Shown here piece after piece: positions 59,586 through 64,000 of a stretch of DNA of 64,000 bases. Each line of letters begins with the position of its first letter. Positions within the stretch are counted from its first letter, which is position 1. The DNA lies in assembly GCF_026616195.1 (NCBI RefSeq), contig NZ_JANHDH010000004.1, positions 1 through 64,000 on the forward strand, in the 5' to 3' direction. The notes beneath the pieces were generated by a model, which had not been told where the DNA came from, ran no database searches, and was given only the letters and a program-made list of their open reading frames with translations. A program made the translations under genes and the position numbers. The stretch is from Haloarchaeobius amylolyticus. Lineage in GTDB: Archaea > Halobacteriota > Halobacteria > Halobacteriales > Natrialbaceae.

Positions 59586-59993
59586 TTACCTCTTAGCTGC
59601 CAGCAGTTTCAACAGCAACAGCACAAGGATAATTTCTGCAACTGCCGCTCCAATTCCAGCCAGGTCAATATTGAGTTGTGCAGACCCGGTGATGGCGGGA
59701 AGGCTCACAATCCTAGTAGTGATCCAAACTGTAACGATCAGGGCATTGAGTAAGATACCGATACCTAGAGTCCATTTACCTGGTCTAAACAGTAGGCTCA
59801 CTCCGAGCAGTCCCTGGCTCATCCCTACAAAGAGGAAGAACAAGCCGGGCAAGAGTGTCACTACAAATGCTTCTGGGAGTATCCACAAGTGTATTGCTTG
59901 GGACGTGAACGCGAGCCCTGCTGCGAGGTAGCGAACAGTTGTGATTTTAGCCGATGCTGATTGATCATGGCGGTTCCGATTTACGATGCCCAT
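59586..59993 (-). CDS. Membrane protein downstream of the multicopper oxidase
   Basis: This is a 135-residue protein. Hydrophobic segments lie at about 22-40, 43-69, 74-93 and 108-131, giving four transmembrane helices. A His in AIHLWILPEAF near the first helix may be functional. The start is one base after the oxidase stop, so the two are cotranscribed. It may anchor or supply the oxidase. No family identified with confidence. Confidence 0.75.
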   Translation of the reverse strand: MGIVNRNRHDQSASAKITTVRYLAAGLAFTSQAIHLWILPEAFVVTLLPGLFFLFVGMSQGLLGVSLLFRPGKWTLGIGILLNALIVTVWITTRIVSLPAITGSAQLNIDLAGIGAAVAEIILVLLLLKLLAAKR

Positions 59994-61553
59994 TCAGACC
60001 ACCTCGAAATTTGCCATCATCATCATGTCCTCGTGTTCCAGGTTGTGGCAGTGGAAGACGTACTTGCCGCGATAGGGGGTGAACTTGGCGACCACCCGTA
60101 CGTTGCCGCCGTCCAGGAAGACAGTATCTTTCCACCCGGCATCGTAGGGACCGGGTGGGCCGCCATCACGGGATATGACCTTGAAGTGAACGAGATGCAT
60201 GTGGATTGGGTGAGCTGGGTCGGCGTCAAACTCCCAGATTTCAGTGGAACCGAGGCGAGGGTTTGCATCAATTCTCTCTGGGTCGTACCCGTTGCCGTTG
60301 ATTGTTGACATCCCGCCAAGCACACCTGCGAGGAAAAAGAATCGTCGGGTCACTTCCGCATCCTCGGGACTTGGGAACTCGAGTTCTGGCGCGAGTTGAG
60401 CTGGAATTTCGCTCTCCTCCTTCTCTTCACGGACGACTTCAAACCGCATTACATCGGACACCCGCCCAGTTCCACGTCGGTTAACGAGAGTCACCTCCGA
60501 TCCCACCGAGTATTGTGAGAAGTCGACGACGACATCGAACCGTTCTGCGGGGGAGATGAGGAGTTTGTCATGGCGGATCGGTTCCGAGAGCAGGCCGCCG
60601 TCACTGCCTACTTGGACGAAGGAGTTCCCTTCCGACGGTGAGGGTTCAATGGCGAGTTCGTACGTTCGCGCGTTCGACGCGTTCAGAATGCGGAAGCGGT
60701 ACTTCGTGTTAGAAACCTCCATCCGCGGCCACGGCGCACCGTTGACGAGAATCGTATCCCCGAAGACTCCGGTGTGGGGCCCGAAACTCGTTGAGGCGAG
60801 TACGCCATGCTCGCCCATGAGTGACGGATCAACCGATGGATAGTACATCTCTCCGTCGTCGGTGAACGTCCGATCTGCGATCATAAGCGGTACCTCCTTC
60901 TCCCCGTCGGGAAGCGGAAGCTCATCCTCGATGCCGTCGCGGATGATATAGAAGCCTGCCAACCCTTTGTAGACCTGTGGCCCGGTGAAATCCATCCGGT
61001 GGTCGTGATACCACAGCGTCGCTGCCCGTTGCTGGTTCGGATATGTGTACTCCTTGGAACCGTGTGAAATGCCGGCGACGGTGCCGGAGATATGCCCTGG
61101 GAGGTCTTCCACTGAGAGATCGGGCGGGAGGATGAGATCCGTAGGGAACCCGTCACTTTCTGGGGGTGTTACCCCACCATGCAAGTGCGTAGAAACAGGG
61201 ACGGGGAGTTCGTTCCGGTGCTCGATTACTACTTCCCGGCCGCTTCTCGCCTCGATGGTCGGGCCCGGGAAGAGACCATTGTATCCCCAAACCGTGGTTT
61301 CGTATCCTGGGAGGATTTCGACTGTCCCCTCTTGTTGTGTGATTTCGTAGTAGTCCGTCGTCTCGTCGGTTCGACTCGGTTCAAGAACTGGAGGCACAGG
61401 AAGTGGGGCCTCGAACTGTTCTACACGAGGACTCGTCACAGTGGCGGATTCAACGAGACGGCCAACAGGTCCTGCAGTCCTTCCAAGAGGGATTCCAAGT
61501 CCCACACCGGCCATCAGACCTAGTTTCGAGAACTTTCTTCGGCTGAACTTCAT
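59994..61553 (-). CDS. Tat-exported multicopper oxidase (CotA/laccase-like)
   Basis: This is a 519-residue protein. The N-terminus MKFSRRKFSKLGLMAGVGLG is a twin-arginine signal, so the enzyme folds with copper before export. All four copper-binding blocks are present: STHLHG, LWYHDH, HPIHMH and FHCHNLEHED with the Met of the T1 site in the following MMMM. It oxidises phenols, metal ions or similar substrates with oxygen as acceptor. Three cupredoxin domains fit the length. It is followed by a small membrane protein. Substrate is unknown (copper or manganese tolerance and pigment oxidation are possible). Confidence 0.92.
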   Translation of the reverse strand: MKFSRRKFSKLGLMAGVGLGIPLGRTAGPVGRLVESATVTSPRVEQFEAPLPVPPVLEPSRTDETTDYYEITQQEGTVEILPGYETTVWGYNGLFPGPTIEARSGREVVIEHRNELPVPVSTHLHGGVTPPESDGFPTDLILPPDLSVEDLPGHISGTVAGISHGSKEYTYPNQQRAATLWYHDHRMDFTGPQVYKGLAGFYIIRDGIEDELPLPDGEKEVPLMIADRTFTDDGEMYYPSVDPSLMGEHGVLASTSFGPHTGVFGDTILVNGAPWPRMEVSNTKYRFRILNASNARTYELAIEPSPSEGNSFVQVGSDGGLLSEPIRHDKLLISPAERFDVVVDFSQYSVGSEVTLVNRRGTGRVSDVMRFEVVREEKEESEIPAQLAPELEFPSPEDAEVTRRFFFLAGVLGGMSTINGNGYDPERIDANPRLGSTEIWEFDADPAHPIHMHLVHFKVISRDGGPPGPYDAGWKDTVFLDGGNVRVVAKFTPYRGKYVFHCHNLEHEDMMMMANFEVV

Positions 61554-61730
61554 TTCTCAGCCCAAGGAAAGGCCCGATCAGCGGTCAAGCTTCACGTAAA
61601 CATGTTGCCCTCGATGCCTCCACCTCTACCCATACACGGTGGGGAACACCAGGTGAAGACTGAGTTTTCGATAATGAGAAGGTGAACATGTGTACGTCAA
61701 GCCTGATTCATCGACACGGACTCTTCCTAT

Positions 61731-62135
61731 GTGATGACGTCAGTAACTGACCTACAGTGGAAACAGATCGTCGTTGGTGGCATCGCACCCTACGTTATCT
61801 CGACAGGGTTGCTCATTGCAGGAATCGTCGTATACACGTTCGTCGTTGCGTTCGGAACGGGAGGAGAGCCCGCCCCTAATGCATTACAGCAGTTCAACAC
61901 AGTTTCGGGTACGATACTCTTCCCCATCGCGACGATCTTACTGACTGTCGTCGCATCGGGCTGGGTTGCTCGTCAAGCAGACCCTGATGCAGTAACGTCC
62001 CACGGCATTGCAGTAGGTATCCTTGCGGGGATCGTGGGCCTAGCCTTTGGAGCCCTCGATCCGATGATGTTCTTGCGCTTCGTCGTCATCGTTGGTGCGG
62101 GATTACTCGGGGCGAGGCTATTTTCTGCCTCTTAG
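61731..62135 (+). CDS. Membrane protein with four transmembrane segments
   Basis: This is a 134-residue protein. Hydrophobic stretches lie at about 17-40, 57-78, 88-108 and 113-131, with a short acidic loop (TGGEPAPNALQQ) between the first two. The start has two Met codons in a row. It is 16 bp before the hydrolase gene on the same strand and may be cotranscribed. No family recognised. Confidence 0.7.
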   Translation: MMTSVTDLQWKQIVVGGIAPYVISTGLLIAGIVVYTFVVAFGTGGEPAPNALQQFNTVSGTILFPIATILLTVVASGWVARQADPDAVTSHGIAVGILAGIVGLAFGALDPMMFLRFVVIVGAGLLGARLFSAS

Positions 62136-62151
62136 GATTGGTAACTCAGCT

Positions 62152-62883
62152 ATGAATAATTCGATCGACTCCCTTAATGAGGACATCGGATTCGTCCTGG
62201 TTCATGGGGCAGGGTTTGATGTGTGGATCTGGGAGAACGTAGCTCCGCTTATCGAGGCCCCAACGCTATCGGCTTCGTTCCCTGCCCGGAAGGCAGACCA
62301 ATCTGCGCGAGACAGTCTTCGATTGGTCGGTTACACGGGTGCGATCCTTGAACAAGTAGATGAGTGGGACGTTCGACGCGTTGTTCTCGTCGGACATTCT
62401 GTTGGTGGGACGGTTTGCGTTGAGCTCGCCGACTGCCTCTCTGAACGAGTTGTAGGTCTTGTCGGTGTGTGTGCGGGAATCCCAGCTCCCGGCCAGTCTT
62501 TCCTCTCCAGTTTCCCGTTGCATCAACGAATCGTTCAGAAGTTCATACTACGCTTTAGCGGAACGAGGCCTCCGGAAAGTGTCATCCGACTCTCACTCTG
62601 TGCAGAATTGAGCGACACACAAACAGACTACATCGTCTCTGAATTCATCCCGGAATCACGTCATCTCTTTACCGATGCGGTGAAAGGAGAAATCCCAGAG
62701 ATACCAACCAGATACATTCGAACGCGCTCCGATAAGTCGATCTCCGCTAACCAGCAGGACAAGATAGTTGATGCTATGGGTGCTGACGATGTTGTCACGC
62801 TTGACACGGGCCACCTGCCGATGCTGAGCAGTCCTGCCGAGTTGGCGTCTGCGCTTACTGACTTCGCAGATCAAATTCGGTGA
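62152..62883 (+). CDS. Alpha/beta hydrolase
   Basis: This is a 243-residue protein if started at MNNSIDSLNEDIG. The frame is open for 20 codons upstream, overlapping the previous gene in a less likely sequence. The fold is clear: FVLVHGAGFDVWIWENV (oxyanion loop HGAG), nucleophile elbow VLVGHSVGG and a catalytic His in LDTGHLPMLS near the end. The catalytic acid is probably within RTRSDKSI. It resembles esterases and haloperoxidase-like or MenH-like hydrolases. Substrate unknown. Confidence 0.85.
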   Translation: MNNSIDSLNEDIGFVLVHGAGFDVWIWENVAPLIEAPTLSASFPARKADQSARDSLRLVGYTGAILEQVDEWDVRRVVLVGHSVGGTVCVELADCLSERVVGLVGVCAGIPAPGQSFLSSFPLHQRIVQKFILRFSGTRPPESVIRLSLCAELSDTQTDYIVSEFIPESRHLFTDAVKGEIPEIPTRYIRTRSDKSISANQQDKIVDAMGADDVVTLDTGHLPMLSSPAELASALTDFADQIR

Positions 62884-63196
62884 CAATAAAATCTGCTACG
62901 AGGGTTCGCTAAACGAGCCTCCACAGGCTTCGCCTAGCGGCTCAGGATACTCTTCTATTGTTACCTGGGAAAGAAATAATTTCACATTGACGTTTACAGA
63001 TGCTCGTAAGACGAGACAGTTACTCTTGGACCCACACCGGATCATCTTCGTAAACATGTTCATCTGAATACTGATGCAAAAACGCGTACAGATATCTGCT
63101 GATGAGCTGCTTAACGAAACTCAAGAGAGACGCTGTGAGACACGGTTCCAGATCGGGAACCCAACTACCCAAGCTTGTCATCAGCGGGGGACTACA
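62884..63196. other. 313-bp intergenic region with a hairpin and a possible 53-codon frame
   Basis: CGCTA at about 62908 pairs with TAGCG at about 62934, with an inner AGCCT/AGGCT pair, making a cruciform-like structure after the hydrolase stop that may be a terminator. A minus-strand frame from an ATG at 63181 to 63020 (starting MTSLGSWVPDLEPC) looks moderately coding but has no context to support it. The promoter of the FAD gene must lie on the right. Confidence 0.4.
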
Positions 63197-64000
63197 ATGA
63201 GCCAATCTGGACCGAATCAAAAGGCTTTGATCATCGGCTGCGGGGTCGCCGGACCGGTCCTCGCGCTGTACCTCCAGCGAATCGGGATCACGCCAGTGAT
63301 ATACGAAGGACGACCAGAGCCACAAGACGACGCGGGATTCTTCCTCAACCTCGCTGAGAACGGAACGGATGTTCTGGAGACGCTCGGAATCAGGGAGGAA
63401 GTCCTCAGCGAGGGCCACGAATCGAACCGACTAGTCTTCCAGAACCACAAGCAAAACGAGCTCGGTGAAAATCACTCTGAGACGGTGCTGATCAAGCGAG
63501 GACTCCTGACCAAAGGTCTCCGCGAAGCGGCGACAGATCAGGGTATCACTGTGAAGTTTGGCAAGCGTCTCACGGACGTCCAGATTCCACACAATGACAT
63601 GGTTATCGCGTATTTCGACGATGGCACAGAAGTCCACGGAGATCTCCTCATCGGCTGTGATGGAATTCATTCACAAACTCGGCGCTCCATTCTCCCCAAC
63701 GCACCCGATCCCGAATATACGGGAATCATAGACTCCGGGGCGTTCACCAGAAATGACTCGATTCCACCGTCGGATGGAGTGATGAAGATGACGTTTGGTG
63801 TGGACGGGTTCTTCGGCTATCAGAAGGTTCCGACGGGCGAAATCTACTGGTTCGAGAATCACGAACGCGAGAAGGCTCCAGATCGGGCGGAACTGGACGC
63901 GATTTCGCAATCGGAGTGGAGAGAGAAGCTACTCCGACTCCACGAGGACGACCACGACGAAGTAACTGAAATCATTCGCTCAACTGACAGTGAAATCGGC
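63197..64000 (+). CDS. FAD-dependent monooxygenase, 3' end beyond the window
   Basis: 268 codons are visible from the ATG MSQSGPNQKALIIG. The Rossmann dinucleotide motif is GCGVAG (GxGxxG, about residues 14-19), followed by YLQRIGITPVIYEGRPEPQ. The DG motif for FAD binding is LLIGCDGIHSQTRR at about residues 149-162. This is the aromatic-hydroxylase/UbiH-like group, which hydroxylates aromatic or similar substrates using NAD(P)H and oxygen. The next regions (GVDGFFGYQKVPTGEIYWF) continue the substrate domain. The active-site end is outside the window. Confidence 0.9.
   Translation, partial: MSQSGPNQKALIIGCGVAGPVLALYLQRIGITPVIYEGRPEPQDDAGFFLNLAENGTDVLETLGIREEVLSEGHESNRLVFQNHKQNELGENHSETVLIKRGLLTKGLREAATDQGITVKFGKRLTDVQIPHNDMVIAYFDDGTEVHGDLLIGCDGIHSQTRRSILPNAPDPEYTGIIDSGAFTRNDSIPPSDGVMKMTFGVDGFFGYQKVPTGEIYWFENHEREKAPDRAELDAISQSEWREKLLRLHEDDHDEVTEIIRSTDSEIG

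Noticed and set aside
58074-59753. 559-codon plus-strand frame opposite the RPA-like gene
   Set aside because: It is the antisense shadow of a clearly conserved gene.
61168-61177. Lone GTTACCCCAC arm in the multicopper oxidase gene
   Set aside because: No partner arm within 40 bp, and it lies in coding sequence, so it is treated as chance.
1-64000. CRISPR array, rRNA or tRNA genes, replication origin
   Set aside because: No regularly spaced direct repeats, no tRNA-like cloverleaf and no ORB-like cluster next to an orc/cdc6 gene was found by reading. An origin may lie outside the window.

Overview
This window is haloarchaeal DNA (class Halobacteria). The predicted proteins are strongly acidic. 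It carries archaeal information-processing genes (a TFB, a PCNA clamp, RPA-like OB-fold proteins), Tat-dependent secretion signals, haloarchaea-specific regulator types and many TnpB genes. No rRNA, tRNA or core-metabolism genes are visible. The mix of replication and transcription factors, integrase, TnpB elements, toxin-antitoxin genes, defence genes and remnants suggests a megaplasmid or a large chromosomal accessory region. GC is uneven, and about 3.4-8.0 kb is clearly AT-richer.

Layout. 0-3.4 kb: a PIN toxin-like gene, then an integrase module (winged-helix regulator, frameshifted partner, tyrosine recombinase) preceded by several dyad sequences. 3.4-8 kb: a GTPase broken by a stop in its P-loop, a zinc-ribbon protein, a SWIM protein and a two-gene cassette with a ComEC-like metallo-beta-lactamase. 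8-13 kb: two TnpB elements around small plasmid-type genes and a Tat lipoprotein. 13.3-27.6 kb: a CBS-HEPN protein, then a minus-strand series (DUF932-like, MoxR-like ATPase, VWA/HExxH protein, SWIM protein) that appears to be interrupted by a plus/minus defence island at 18.7-24.3 kb. That island has two divergent CBASS operons (CD-NTase plus Cap15, twice), a zinc-finger/glycine-zipper gene and a cassette of an unknown protein plus a DsbA-like protein lacking its CXXC. 27.8-34 kb: a small protein plus HEPN pair, a duplicated promoter/regulator module with membrane-protein genes, and a cyclase. 34-44.2 kb: a frameshifted unknown gene, a third TnpB, an HhH-PCNA fusion, regulators, a frameshifted TFB, a SWIM protein and a PIN toxin-antitoxin operon. 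44.6-47.3 kb: a two-gene cassette with a PD-(D/E)XK nuclease. 47.3-59.4 kb: two OB-fold proteins, an RPA remnant, two more TnpBs and a 1506-residue STAND-type NTPase. 59.6-64 kb: ordinary cargo (multicopper oxidase, membrane proteins, alpha/beta hydrolase, FAD monooxygenase).

How it fits together. The TFB, PCNA and RPA-like proteins could give the replicon its own transcription and replication factors. At least five loci look like antiviral or plasmid-stability systems: the twin CBASS, the PD-(D/E)XK pair, the MBL pair, the STAND protein, and the HEPN and PIN modules. Three copies of a 10-bp inverted repeat (GTTACCCCAC...GTGGGGTAAC) with 21-22 bp spacers suggest one regulator acting on several plasmid genes. 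Three genes carry a one-base indel, two of them in G/C homopolymers, so either decay or assembly error must be considered there.
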